Below are positions 1-8,214 of a stretch of DNA of 44,304 nt, piece by piece. Under the pieces are notes generated by a model, which saw only the letters and a list, made by a program, of their open reading frames with translations, was not told the origin of the DNA and ran no database searches. The stretch lies in assembly GCA_023248535.1 (NCBI GenBank), contig JAHFEJ010000007.1:18105-62408 (forward strand), in the 5' to 3' direction. A program made the translations under genes and the position numbers. Each line of letters starts with the position of its first letter. Position 1 is the stretch's first letter. The stretch comes from Nitrospinales bacterium (GTDB lineage: Bacteria > Nitrospinota_A > UBA7883 > JACRGQ01).

Positions 1-1389
1 GGCGCTGTCTCCCGCCATCCGCTTGTTGTAGGCCGCATCGTCTTCCATCTCCTTCAGCCCGCCGTAGAACATACCGCGGGGGGAGTTATCCACCCGCACC
101 AGCGAGCCGCCCAAAACGAAGAGCGCGATAAGCGCCGCCGCTCCCGCGAACAACATGCCGCGCCTCTCCAGCACGGCGCCGGCGGCCCACTTCGATAAAC
201 CATCAAGCCAGGTCTTCTTCGACTCGCGCAGCCGCTCGCGCTCGCCCGGCGCCTTCAGCGAAGCGCGCAACGCGGGGATGAAGGTGAGTTCAAGGAACAT
301 TGCGCAGACGATGCCGGAGCCGGTGAAGATACCGAACGTCTGGATCGATTTGATGTCGAAAATCATCAGCGAGAAAAAGCCCATCGCCGCGATGGTTCCG
401 GCCGCCAGCATGACGGGGCCGACCTTTTCGATCGAGGCGACGACCGCCAACTGGTTCGCCTCCTGCGGCGGAAGAGAGGGGGATGCTTCCCTGATGCGGT
501 GGAATTCCTCGTAATAGCGCTTCATGATCTGCACCGCGTGCCCGGCACCCACCGCTAAAATGAGGATGGGGGTAGTCGCGTTAAAGGGATCAAGTTCCAC
601 CCCCGAAAGCCCCATCACGCCGAGGCTCCAGATAACGGACATCAGCGCGGTGACCAGCGGCAGCACCAACGCCTGTACGCTGCGGAACGCCTCGTAGAGC
701 ACCAACGCGATAATGATCAGCGCCAGCGGAAAGAAAAATCCCATCCGCGCCGAAAATTTCTCGATGAGGGCGTTGTACACCGGGCCGCCGGCGAACGTGA
801 TCTCCACAGAATCATCCATTTCAGGCGTGATAATGGCTTTCACCGCATCGGTTATCCGGGTGAATCCTCCAGGGCCATCCTTGAAATCCGCCACGACGGA
901 GATGGTGGAGAGATCGGACGAAACCACCAGATTCGAATAAAGAGGATTCCCGGTGATGGATTCTTTGAGAGCCGCCATCTGTGCCGCGTTTGACGGTACG
1001 CGCGCCATCAACTGGCGCACCTCCAACCCTTCCTCCGTTCCCTTGATGTCTTTGGCTTTGCGCGCCGCGAGGCTCATCACGTTATTGCGCACCACCCCTT
1101 TAATCGACGATACCGCGCTGGTTATCCGTTGCGCCTTGCCCAGTATTTCCGGGGTCAACGCCTCGCCGTGACGCGCGTGGATGCCGACAACCACGGTGTG
1201 CTTGTTGCCGAACAGCTCTTCCACGCGGTTGCCCGTGACCACCATCGGGTGCGACTGGGGCATTATTTTTGCCGGGTCGATAACGATGGCGAGGTTTTTA
1301 AGCTGGAAGAGCAGCCCCAGCGTGATGAGGATGGTAAACGCTATTACCGCCGCCCGGTGTTTAGTGACCCATTGGACAAACGCTTTCAT
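1..1389 (-). CDS. RND/MMPL-family exporter, 3' end cut by window edge
   Basis: The first 463 codons of an inner-membrane exporter of the RND/MMPL class; the rest lies beyond base 1. The start ATG at 1389 has a strong ribosome site (GGAGGAG) just upstream. Visible parts are a first membrane helix (residues about 13-30, IAFTILITLGLLFQL-like), a periplasmic loop (about 35-235), then a cluster of helices from about 240 (FFFPLALIIIALVLYEAF). The motif LILAVGAGHAVQIMKRYYEE around residue 305 is typical of the sterol-sensing-like helix block of hydrophobe/amphiphile exporters. In the family this block takes up protons to drive export of lipids or hydrophobic compounds; the substrate here is unknown. 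The gene lies downstream of a TetR gene on the same strand and an operator copy sits at 1459-1476, so TetR control is likely (inference). Confidence 0.85.
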   Translation of the reverse strand, partial: MKAFVQWVTKHRAAVIAFTILITLGLLFQLKNLAIVIDPAKIMPQSHPMVVTGNRVEELFGNKHTVVVGIHARHGEALTPEILGKAQRITSAVSSIKGVVRNNVMSLAARKAKDIKGTEEGLEVRQLMARVPSNAAQMAALKESITGNPLYSNLVVSSDLSTISVVADFKDGPGGFTRITDAVKAIITPEMDDSVEITFAGGPVYNALIEKFSARMGFFFPLALIIIALVLYEAFRSVQALVLPLVTALMSVIWSLGVMGLSGVELDPFNATTPILILAVGAGHAVQIMKRYYEEFHRIREASPSLPPQEANQLAVVASIEKVGPVMLAAGTIAAMGFFSLMIFDIKSIQTFGIFTGSGIVCAMFLELTFIPALRASLKAPGERERLRESKKTWLDGLSKWAAGAVLERRGMLFAGAAALIALFVLGGSLVRVDNSPRGMFYGGLKEMEDDAAYNKRMAGDSA

Positions 1390-1458
1390 GATCTCCTCCT
1401 GCAAAAAAATTGTTTTCCATCACGGCTGGATTTTTTACTCGGTGTAACGACGCAGCCC

Positions 1459-1476
1459 CTACCTTCCAGAAGGTAG
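1459..1476. promoter_or_regulatory. TetR-type operator copy 3 (upstream of exporter)
   Basis: A perfect 8-bp inverted repeat, CTACCTTC-CA-GAAGGTAG, in the gap before the exporter start. It shares the TACCT...CA...AGGTAG layout with the sites at 1629-1644 and 2320-2335, and all three are followed on the plus strand by GGCT. It is therefore the likely binding site through which the TetR protein controls the exporter. Confidence 0.7.
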
Positions 1477-1494
1477 GCTAAATGAATAATTTTT

Positions 1495-1560
1495 TTAGCA
1501 TGAGCCGCTCTCCAAGACTTGCGGATTAACACTGCCGGAATTATTAGCAAACTTTTTCAT
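1495..1560 (-). CDS. possible 21-residue peptide between tetR and exporter
   Basis: A short reading frame, MKKFANNSGSVNPQVLESGSC, begins at 1560 directly behind a strong ribosome site (GGAGGAGGAGAGC). It lies between two operator copies. A small hairpin (CGGCG-TTA-CGCCG, 1585-1597) sits in the presumed leader. The last 15 bases before the stop and the following A-tract resemble the end of the tetR gene (both end in a TGC codon, TAA, then A7-8). It could be a real regulatory or leader peptide, or the remnant of a duplicated tetR whose middle was lost. I recognise no family. The strong ribosome site is the main reason to list it. Confidence 0.4.
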   Translation of the reverse strand: MKKFANNSGSVNPQVLESGSC

Positions 1561-1628
1561 GCTCTCCTCCTCCAAATAAAATTTCGGCGTTACGCCGGAA
1601 TATGTATTACGGAACGAAATGCCCAGCT

Positions 1629-1644
1629 TACCTATCAATAGGTA
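1629..1644. promoter_or_regulatory. TetR-type operator copy 2
   Basis: Perfect inverted repeat TACCTAT-CA-ATAGGTA just downstream of the tetR stop and upstream of the small peptide frame. On the minus strand a TTGCCA (1653-1658) lies 18 bases from TAGGTA (1629-1634), so the site could cover a weak promoter that reads into the peptide and exporter. Confidence 0.65.
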
Positions 1645-1664
1645 GGCTATATTGGCAATTTTTT

Positions 1665-2294
1665 TTAGCATACGAGGCTCCCGATAATCTGCCGGACAAC
1701 GGTATCGTAATAAGCCGGGTTCTTGCTTTCGGCAGCCATGTTCAACGCCCCCATCGTGGCGGCGATAATGAAGAGCGCCTGCTCTTCGGGGGCGCCCCGT
1801 TTTTTGAATTCCCCTTTTTCCACCCCTTCTTTTACTTTTTGCGTGACGAGTTCAAGATGCCATTTTTCAAACCAGGCAAGTTTTTCGCGCAACACTTCCG
1901 GTAGGCTCCCCGCTTCGGAGAAGAAACCGTTCATGGGGCACCCCAATTCGCAACTCATCTTCGGTTCCGAAAAGAACCGGAAGTATACTTCCATCTTTTC
2001 CAACGCGGTCATTTTCTCAAGGTCATACTTGGAGAGCCAATCCAGGATGTATTGGTAGTACGCGGAAAGGACGGCCATGCCTAAGTCTTCTTTTTTGGGA
2101 AAGTGGTAATGGATGCTGGCTTTTTTGATACCAAGGCGCGTTGCGATATCCTGATAGCTGAACCCCTGATAGCCATTCTGCTGAATCAGCTCTGTAGCGA
2201 TCTCCACGATCAGCTTTTTTGTGTCCTGCTTTTCACCTGCGGGCACACGCCCAGTGTGGCACGCAGCAATTTTATTCCAGATCGTCTTGGTCAT
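1665..2294 (-). CDS. TetR/AcrR-family transcriptional repressor
   Basis: A 209-residue one-domain repressor. Residues about 22-70 form the TetR DNA-binding domain, with GFSYQDIATRLGIKKASIHY and HFPKKEDLG matching the family helix-turn-helix and the helix that follows it. The remaining all-helical part is the ligand and dimer domain, whose ligand cannot be told from sequence. Its own promoter carries an operator-like palindrome between -35 and -10, which points to self-repression, and two further copies lie between it and the exporter gene. The usual role for this arrangement is release of repression when the exporter's substrate binds. The N-terminal 20 residues before the domain are slightly long, so a later start is possible, but no better internal ATG is seen. 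Confidence 0.9.
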   Translation of the reverse strand: MTKTIWNKIAACHTGRVPAGEKQDTKKLIVEIATELIQQNGYQGFSYQDIATRLGIKKASIHYHFPKKEDLGMAVLSAYYQYILDWLSKYDLEKMTALEKMEVYFRFFSEPKMSCELGCPMNGFFSEAGSLPEVLREKLAWFEKWHLELVTQKVKEGVEKGEFKKRGAPEEQALFIIAATMGALNMAAESKNPAYYDTVVRQIIGSLVC

Positions 2295-2315
2295 AACTTC
2301 TCCAACCCTGACTCA

Positions 2316-2345
2316 AGCTTACCTACCAACAGGTAGGCTTGTCAA
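2316..2345 (-). promoter_or_regulatory. tetR promoter with embedded operator copy 1
   Basis: On the minus strand a consensus -35 TTGACA (2340-2345) is followed 18 bases later by TAAGCT (2316-2321). The spacer is almost entirely filled by the operator TACCTACCAACAGGTA (2320-2335). Binding there would block RNA polymerase, the classic layout of a self-regulated TetR gene. Confidence 0.7.
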
Positions 2346-2486
2346 GAATATTTGTTATTGTTAGTTACTCATTACAAAACATATAGATAGCTGCGAATTG
2401 CGTGTTGTGGATTCTGTTGGTTACAGATAAATCGGAAAAAACTTGGCTAATCTCTCCCCTAGCGCTGGAAAAAATGGCCTTAAAAA

Positions 2487-4487
2487 TCAGGCGGATGTGG
2501 TTTGGGCCAACGCGGCGTCGAGCAGCTTCTTCTCGCGCTTGTCGGGCCACATGGCGATGAGGGTGCCGACGCCCATGATAAAGCCGCCGATCCAGAGCCA
2601 GATCACCAGCGGGTTTATGAGCACCTTGATGGTGGCGGTATGGTCTTCGTTGAGCGCGGCGAAGATCACGTACAGATCCTCCTTCAGTGTGCTTCGGATG
2701 GCCACTTCGGAATTCGGCATCGGCATTTCATCCGTAAGCTGGTCGAGGTTGTGGTAAATGTTTTTTTCGGGGCGGAGGTAACCCAGCTTCTGACCGTCCT
2801 GCTCCAGCAGCAGCGTGGCGGCGTATTTTTCCTTGCTCGGTTTGGGCTTGGTGTATTCGGTTCCCATGTAGGTGACAGTATAGCCACCGATTTTGACCTG
2901 CTGGCCCGGCTTCACGCTGGCCTCCACCGACCGGTTCCATACGTTGCCGGTAAAACCGACGAACATCGCCACCATCCCGGCGTGGATGACATAGCCGCCA
3001 TAGCGCCGCTTGTTGCGCGCCACCAGGTTGTACGTGCCGGTGACGGCGTTCTCCTTGCCACCGGCGGTGCGGCTACGGACGCCGCGGATGAATTCCATCA
3101 CGATGGTCGCCATCACGAAAACGGCAGCCACAAAAAACAGCCACGCCATGATCTCCCTCATGCCGAGCGCCAGCATCGCCGCGCCGCCCAGCACCGCCGC
3201 CAGGAACGGCAGGAGGAAGTTCCTTTTCAGGTTATCCAGCGAAGCCTTCCGCCACGCGATGAGCGGGCACAGGCCGGTAAGGACGAGCAGGAACAGCCCT
3301 ATCGGCACCATCACGATATTGAAGAACGGCGGGCCGACGGTGATCTTCACGCCGCGCACCGCCTCGGAGATCATCGGGAAGGTGGTTCCCCACATCACGG
3401 CGAACGCCGCGCCGAGCAGTATCAGGTTATTGAAAAGGAAGCTGGATTCGCGCGAGAGGATGGAATCAAGCTGGTTTTCGCTTTGCAACATATCGCGCCG
3501 CATCGCGATCAGCGTCACCGAAAAAACGACGACGAGAATGAGAAAGAAGCCGAACTGCGTACCAACGGTGCTGGCCCCGAAGGAGTGCACCGAGGAAATA
3601 AGACCGGAACGGGTAATGAAGGTGCCGAACATGGTGAGGCAGAAGGTGACGGCTACCAGCGACACGTTCCAGAATTTCAGCATGTTCTTTTTTTCCTGGA
3701 TCATCACGCTATGCAGATAGGCGGTGCCGACAAGCCACGGCATGAACGAAGCGTTTTCCACCGGGTCCCACGCCCAGTAGCCGCCCCATCCCAGTTCCAC
3801 ATACGCCCAGTTGGCCCCCAGCAGGTTTCCCATGAGAAGGAAGAACCAGCTGAAGATCGTCCAGCGCCGGGTGGAGCGTATCCAGACATCCCCCTCCTGC
3901 CGCCGCATCAGCGCCGCCATGGCGAACGCGAACGGTATGGCGAAGCCGACGAAGCCGATATAGAGCGTCGGCGGGTGGAAGATCATGCCCGGGTTTTGCA
4001 ACATCGGGTTGAGGCCGTGACCGTCGGGCGGGATGAGCGACATCCTCTCGAACACCGGCGAAGCGAAGATCATCAGGCTGCTGAAGTGGATCAGCGAAGC
4101 GGAAAGGATGCCGGTGACGTACGGCATGATGTGCCGGTTCTTTTTGCGGTTTTGCAGGATGGCGATGGTGCCGAACAGCGAGAGCATCCAGGCCCACAGC
4201 AGCAGCGAGCCTTTCTGCCCCGCCCAAAAAGCGGAGATGGTGTAAAACATCGCCAGGTCGCGGCTGGAATAGTTGTAGACGTATTCCACCGTGAAATCGC
4301 GCGAGGTGAACGCATGCAGCAGCACAACCGAGGCCAGGGTGAAAAGTCCCAGCATGGCGAAATAGGCGTTCTGTCCGCTGCGGATGAGAACGTCATTGTC
4401 CGTCCGCCCCCCCCAGAACGAGGCGATGGTGGCGTAGACCGATACGGCCATGGCAAGCGCGAGTGAAAGTTCGCCGATCTCAATCAT
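2487..4487 (-). CDS. ccmF: cytochrome c-type biogenesis protein CcmF
   Basis: A 666-residue polytopic inner-membrane protein of the haem-handling (CcmF/CcmC/CcsA) family. The Trp-rich haem-binding motif WGGYWAWDPVENASFMPW sits at residues 234-251, and HPPTLY at 171-176 belongs to the conserved segment before it. About 14-15 membrane helices can be counted, with a larger periplasmic region near 515-610 and a last helix near 625-650. CcmF takes haem from holo-CcmE and, with other Ccm proteins, joins it to apocytochrome c in the periplasm. Length agrees with the family (about 650). It follows ccmE by 21 bases on the same strand. No ccmA, B, C, D, G or H is in the window, so the rest of the system is elsewhere. 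Confidence 0.95.
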   Translation of the reverse strand: MIEIGELSLALAMAVSVYATIASFWGGRTDNDVLIRSGQNAYFAMLGLFTLASVVLLHAFTSRDFTVEYVYNYSSRDLAMFYTISAFWAGQKGSLLLWAWMLSLFGTIAILQNRKKNRHIMPYVTGILSASLIHFSSLMIFASPVFERMSLIPPDGHGLNPMLQNPGMIFHPPTLYIGFVGFAIPFAFAMAALMRRQEGDVWIRSTRRWTIFSWFFLLMGNLLGANWAYVELGWGGYWAWDPVENASFMPWLVGTAYLHSVMIQEKKNMLKFWNVSLVAVTFCLTMFGTFITRSGLISSVHSFGASTVGTQFGFFLILVVVFSVTLIAMRRDMLQSENQLDSILSRESSFLFNNLILLGAAFAVMWGTTFPMISEAVRGVKITVGPPFFNIVMVPIGLFLLVLTGLCPLIAWRKASLDNLKRNFLLPFLAAVLGGAAMLALGMREIMAWLFFVAAVFVMATIVMEFIRGVRSRTAGGKENAVTGTYNLVARNKRRYGGYVIHAGMVAMFVGFTGNVWNRSVEASVKPGQQVKIGGYTVTYMGTEYTKPKPSKEKYAATLLLEQDGQKLGYLRPEKNIYHNLDQLTDEMPMPNSEVAIRSTLKEDLYVIFAALNEDHTATIKVLINPLVIWLWIGGFIMGVGTLIAMWPDKREKKLLDAALAQTTSA

Positions 4488-4508
4488 CTGTCATTCTCCG
4501 GAGCAGGG

Positions 4509-4907
4509 TTACTTGGGATGTCCCTGCTCGGACGCCTCGTACTTCGAGGGGCAGCTGGTAAGCAGCGTGTGGGCGTGAAAAACGCCGGCCTGATCGAGCT
4601 TTCCCTGCACCACCACCTTGATATCGTCTTTGAACATATCGGGCATGGTGCCGCGGTAGTTGATCGAAATGTTTTTCACCTTGTCGGTGATGGAAAATTC
4701 CGCCCCCAGCGAATCCGGGGCGACCTTGATGGTGCCGGGAACCACCGTCCCCTCCATCCGGAACTCTTTTCCTTCGGCCATTTTTTGGGATTCGGATACG
4801 GTGAGGTAATAGACGGAGGTCTCCTTGATCCCCATATACATCAGATAGGCGACGGCGCAAACAATAACAAGGCCGCCAACCAAAAACTTGGTTTGGTTCT
4901 TTTTCAT
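4509..4907 (-). CDS. ccmE: cytochrome c-type biogenesis haem chaperone CcmE, CxxxY type
   Basis: A 132-residue haem chaperone with one N-terminal membrane anchor (about 8-26) and an OB-fold periplasmic domain. The usual haem-binding histidine of CcmE (HxxxY) is replaced by cysteine: CPSKY at residues 119-123. This CxxxY form is known from archaeal and Desulfovibrio CcmE, a variant of maturation system I in which haem is bound through Cys. The protein binds haem delivered by CcmC and passes it to CcmF. It is the first gene of a ccmE-ccmF pair. The ribosome site is weak (AAAGGTAA). The end of the protein, after the Tyr, is short and polar. Confidence 0.93.
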   Translation of the reverse strand: MKKNQTKFLVGGLVIVCAVAYLMYMGIKETSVYYLTVSESQKMAEGKEFRMEGTVVPGTIKVAPDSLGAEFSITDKVKNISINYRGTMPDMFKDDIKVVVQGKLDQAGVFHAHTLLTSCPSKYEASEQGHPK

Positions 4908-5166
4908 TCGCGAATTACCTTTTCAAAATGTCACATAGCCTGATGCAGCCAGGCTCTGCCGGAGTCCGTGCCAGTGGAGAGATACTATAGCATCTATGCC
5001 GCCCAAGTTAAATATCCGCCCGGCACCCGGAAGGGTAGCGCAATAATGGCGTTGCGCGCAAATCATTTGGCGCACGCCGTAAAACTTGCAATAATCGGGA
5101 TGTCCCTGGTGCCGTGGGAGCATCTTGAGCAGCGGCTGGATTCAGGCTTATTGACCGGACGGGAAC
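4908..5166. other. divergent intergenic region ccmE/mtgA
   Basis: A 259-base gap between two divergent genes. It must hold both promoters, but no convincing pair of -35/-10 boxes, hairpin or small gene stands out. A short open frame on the minus strand (4923-5123) has no ribosome site or recognisable protein and is not called. Confidence 0.4.
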
Positions 5167-6012
5167 ATGCGGACGATCTTGAGGTTTTTTTTAAAAATCG
5201 TTGTGGGCATTTTTGCCCTGATCGGTTTTATTGTTGTGGGTATCGCCGGGTGGCTGACCACATTCTTCATTTGGCCGGACATCACGTATCTCAAAACCGC
5301 CCCCCCTCAAAAAACGGCATTCATGGAATTCCGCGAGCGGCAATGGGCGGCAATGAACCAAAAAACAAAGTTGCGCTACACGTGGGTGCCGCTTGCCAAG
5401 ATCAGCCCGTTCCTGCAGGATGCGGTGCTGATCTCCGAGGACGACAAGTTCTGGCAACATTACGGCTTTGACCTGGCGGGTATTCAGGAAGCGCTGGAAA
5501 AAAACATGCGCTCCGGAAAGATGAAGGCGGGGGGGAGCACCATCACCCAACAACTGGCGAAAAACATTTTTCTCTCGCCGGAAAAAACCCCCACGCGCAA
5601 ACTGAAAGAGGCGCTGCTAACCCTCCGGCTTGAGCGGGAACTGGGGAAAAAACGGATTCTGGAACTTTACTTGAATGTGGCGGAATGGGGCCCCGGCATT
5701 TTCGGCATCGAAGAGGCCGCATTGCACTATTACGGCAAACATGCCAGCCAACTGATGCCGGATGAGGCGTGCCGGCTGGCCGCGGTGCTGCCGAACCCGA
5801 TACGCTTTTCACCCATCAGCGATTCGCGCTACCTGAACACCCGCGCCAAGGTCATCCTCAAAGTGATGCAGAAACGCGACCAGGGACTTTCCACCTGGGA
5901 AGATTTGCAGAGTAATTCTTCTCCTGAAGCCGAAACGGAAAATGAGGAGTCCCCTTTCATCCCCGCCCTTCCCGGCGGGCCGGAGACGGAAGAAGCCCCC
6001 CCGGCGCCATAA
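5167..6012 (+). CDS. mtgA: monofunctional biosynthetic peptidoglycan transglycosylase
   Basis: A 281-residue GT51 enzyme anchored by one N-terminal helix (about 8-35). It polymerises lipid II into glycan strands on the periplasmic face. The family motifs are present in order: SEDDKFWQHYGFD (90-102, with catalytic Glu91), GGSTITQQLAKN (122-133) and RKLKE (144-148). There is no transpeptidase domain, so it is the MtgA type and not a bifunctional penicillin-binding protein. A low-complexity acidic and proline-rich tail of about 40 residues follows the domain. The start ATG at 5167 directly precedes the basic-hydrophobic anchor; the ribosome site is poor (GGGAAC). Confidence 0.93.
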   Translation: MRTILRFFLKIVVGIFALIGFIVVGIAGWLTTFFIWPDITYLKTAPPQKTAFMEFRERQWAAMNQKTKLRYTWVPLAKISPFLQDAVLISEDDKFWQHYGFDLAGIQEALEKNMRSGKMKAGGSTITQQLAKNIFLSPEKTPTRKLKEALLTLRLERELGKKRILELYLNVAEWGPGIFGIEEAALHYYGKHASQLMPDEACRLAAVLPNPIRFSPISDSRYLNTRAKVILKVMQKRDQGLSTWEDLQSNSSPEAETENEESPFIPALPGGPETEEAPPAP

Positions 6013-6044
6013 TGCGGCCCCCCGCCAAGGCATGGCAATGCAAG

Positions 6045-6073
6045 TTGCAAACGGCGGTTCCACCGCCTACAAT
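6045..6073 (+). promoter_or_regulatory. likely promoter of the aldolase gene, with palindromic spacer
   Basis: TTGCAA (6045-6050) and TACAAT (6068-6073) are 17 bases apart. The spacer itself is an inverted repeat, GGCGG-TTCCA-CCGCC. The leader to the start codon would be about 100 bases. A near copy of this palindrome lies upstream of era on the opposite strand (18399-18420). Confidence 0.55.
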
Positions 6074-6181
6074 CGAATGGTGTCTTGCCCAGGAAAAAAC
6101 GGGGAAAAGCGGCGTTCATAACGGCCACCGGGATACCGCCCGGCGTATGGCAAGGGATCCGGAGACTAGAAGGAGAGCATT

Positions 6182-7621
6182 ATGACGAAGGGATTTATGT
6201 CGCTGGCGGATATGGAGCAGTATCTTGCGCCGTGTGTGCAGACCAAGGGGACGGTGAAAATACTCGACCGCGCGAAACTGCGCGGCGAACCCATCGACCG
6301 TCTCGTCTACAACGCGGTTTTTAATGAAAGCCAGGAAGTGCGCGGCACCGCCCGTGCGCTGATCAAAGAGATCGCGCTGGCCGCCGGCGCCGTGCCCGCC
6401 TCGATACAGGGGCTGTACGAAGCGATGGGACGCGGCGAAGTGAAAGGTTTCACCGTGCCGGCCGTGAACATCCGCGGCATGACCTACGATGTGGCGCGCG
6501 CGCTCATCCGGGCCGCGCTGAAGAACAACGCCCCCTCCTTCATATTTGAAATCGCCAAATCCGAAATGGGCTACACCCTTCAGGAACCTGCCGAATACGC
6601 CGCTGTGCTCCTCGCCGCCGCCATCAAGGAGGGATACGAAGGCCCCGTCTGCATCCAGGGCGACCACTTCCAGTTCAACGCCAAGAACTTCAAGGCCGAT
6701 CCGGTCAAGGAAGCCGACGGCATCAGAAAGCTCATCAAAAAGGCGGTTGCCGCCGGTTTTTACAATATCGATATCGACAGCTCCACGCTGGTGGAGATGG
6801 AGCATGCCACCCTGGACGAGCAGCAGCGCCACAACTACGAGCAGGCCGCCGCCATGACCGCCTATATCCGCGAGGTCGAGCCGAAAGGGGTCACCGTCTC
6901 CGTCGGCGGCGAGATAGGCGAAGTGGGCGGACACAACAGCACGGTGGAGGAGCTTCGCGCCTACATGGACGGCTACAGCCGCGTACTGAAAAAAGGAATC
7001 AAGGGCATTTCAAAAATATCGGTCCAGACCGGCACCTCGCACGGCGGCGTGGTGCTGCCGGACGGCTCCATCGCCAAGGTGAAACTGGATTTCGACACGC
7101 TGGAAAAAATAAGCAAAGCGGCCCGTGCCGAGTACGGCATGTCGGGCGCGGTGCAGCACGGCGCATCCACCCTGCCGGACGATGCGTTCGACCACTTCCC
7201 CAAATGCACCGCGGCCGAAGTGCACCTTGCCACCGGCTTCCAGAACATGACCTTTGACCATCCCCAGTTTCCCCTCGAATTCAAGAAAAAGATGGCGGAA
7301 TGGCTGCACAGGGAATGCGCCGGTGAAAAGAAGGCGGGCGAAACGGAAGAGCAGTTCATCTACAAAACCCGCAAAAAAGGGTACGGTCCGCTGAAAAAGG
7401 ACCTGTGGCTCATGGCGGAAGGGCCGCGCAACGCCATCGCCAAATCGCTGGAGGACAAGTTTGATTTCCTTTTCAAGAAGCTCAACGTGGTGAACACCAG
7501 GCCGCATGTGAATAAACATGTACAACTGGCGCCGGTAAAACCGGACTTGCGGGCCGAGATAGCCGCCGCGGCCGACAGTAAAAAACCGGTGGAAAAAGAC
7601 GATAACCCCCGAGCCGATTAA
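6182..7621 (+). CDS. class II aldolase family protein (fructose-bisphosphate aldolase-like), long divergent form
   Basis: A 479-residue TIM-barrel protein of the zinc-dependent class II aldolase family, longer than the usual 280-360. An extra N-terminal part of about 85 residues precedes the barrel. Barrel motifs include QGDHFQ near residue 159 (zinc His), NIDIDSSTL near 195, GGEIGEVGGHNS near 242 (zinc Glu) and TGTSHGG near 283 (zinc His). The usual NxDTD substrate loop appears to be replaced by HLATGFQN near 348. The family cleaves fructose 1,6-bisphosphate or similar sugar phosphates to DHAP and an aldehyde; the changed loop makes the exact substrate uncertain. A good ribosome site (AGGAGAGC) precedes ATG 6182. 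It stands alone between mtgA and yajQ. Confidence 0.8.
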   Translation: MTKGFMSLADMEQYLAPCVQTKGTVKILDRAKLRGEPIDRLVYNAVFNESQEVRGTARALIKEIALAAGAVPASIQGLYEAMGRGEVKGFTVPAVNIRGMTYDVARALIRAALKNNAPSFIFEIAKSEMGYTLQEPAEYAAVLLAAAIKEGYEGPVCIQGDHFQFNAKNFKADPVKEADGIRKLIKKAVAAGFYNIDIDSSTLVEMEHATLDEQQRHNYEQAAAMTAYIREVEPKGVTVSVGGEIGEVGGHNSTVEELRAYMDGYSRVLKKGIKGISKISVQTGTSHGGVVLPDGSIAKVKLDFDTLEKISKAARAEYGMSGAVQHGASTLPDDAFDHFPKCTAAEVHLATGFQNMTFDHPQFPLEFKKKMAEWLHRECAGEKKAGETEEQFIYKTRKKGYGPLKKDLWLMAEGPRNAIAKSLEDKFDFLFKKLNVVNTRPHVNKHVQLAPVKPDLRAEIAAAADSKKPVEKDDNPRAD

Positions 7622-7653
7622 CAACAGAGGGTGCCGCGGGATCGAGGCAGCGG

Positions 7654-7674
7654 CGCGCCGCGGGGAGCGGCGCG
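7654..7674 (+). terminator. GC-rich hairpin after the aldolase gene
   Basis: An 8-bp perfect stem, CGCGCCGC-GGGGA-GCGGCGCG, lies 33 bases after the stop. Only GATTT follows, so it lacks a clear T-run. It may be a weak terminator or a processing barrier between the aldolase gene and yajQ. Confidence 0.4.
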
Positions 7675-7716
7675 GATTTACACCCCCTGACAATGCATGT
7701 ATTTGGAGAACAGCAA

Positions 7717-8214
7717 ATGGCCAGCGAACACTCGTTCGACATCGTATCCAAGGTAAGCATACCCGAAGTGGTGAACGCCATCGACCAATCGATGCGCGAA
7801 ATCAAAAACCGCTACGACTTCAAAGGATCGATCAGCAACATTGAGTTGAAGGAGAAGGACAACAAGATCATCCTTACCGCGGACGACAATATGCGTATGA
7901 AAAGCGTGGTGGACATCCTGCAAGGAAAACTGGTGAAACGCAACGTGCCGCTGAAAAACCTTATCTACGGCAAGGTGGAAAACGCCGCTGGCGGCACCAC
8001 GCGGCAGGAGATCACCCTGCAGCAGGGGCTTACCCCGGAAAAGGCCAAAGAAGTCGTCAAGCTGATAAAAGACACCAAAATGAAGGTGCAGGCCCAAATA
8101 CGCGAAGGGGAAGTGCGCGTGAGCGGCAAGGCGATTGACGACCTCCAAACCGCCATCCAGACGCTCAAGCAGAAGGATTTCGGCGTGGACCTCCAATACC
8201 TCAACTTCCGCTAA
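7717..8214 (+). CDS. yajQ: YajQ-family nucleotide-binding protein
   Basis: A 165-residue UPF0234/YajQ protein. The start is placed at 7717 because GGAGAAC lies six bases upstream and the family begins with (M)xxxxSFDIVSKV; an in-frame ATG at 7693 would add eight residues with no ribosome site. The conserved NRYDFKGS motif is near residue 30. Family members bind nucleotides, and some act as cyclic di-GMP effectors; there are also reports of tRNA binding. Length and sequence fit the family closely. Confidence 0.92.
   Translation: MASEHSFDIVSKVSIPEVVNAIDQSMREIKNRYDFKGSISNIELKEKDNKIILTADDNMRMKSVVDILQGKLVKRNVPLKNLIYGKVENAAGGTTRQEITLQQGLTPEKAKEVVKLIKDTKMKVQAQIREGEVRVSGKAIDDLQTAIQTLKQKDFGVDLQYLNFR

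Noticed and set aside
2502-4466. 654-codon open frame antisense to ccmF
   Set aside because: His/Arg/Asp-rich shadow translation of a GC-rich gene; ccmF has complete family motifs on the other strand.
4923-5123. 66-codon open frame upstream of ccmE
   Set aside because: No ribosome site, no recognisable protein and it overlaps the region that must hold promoters.
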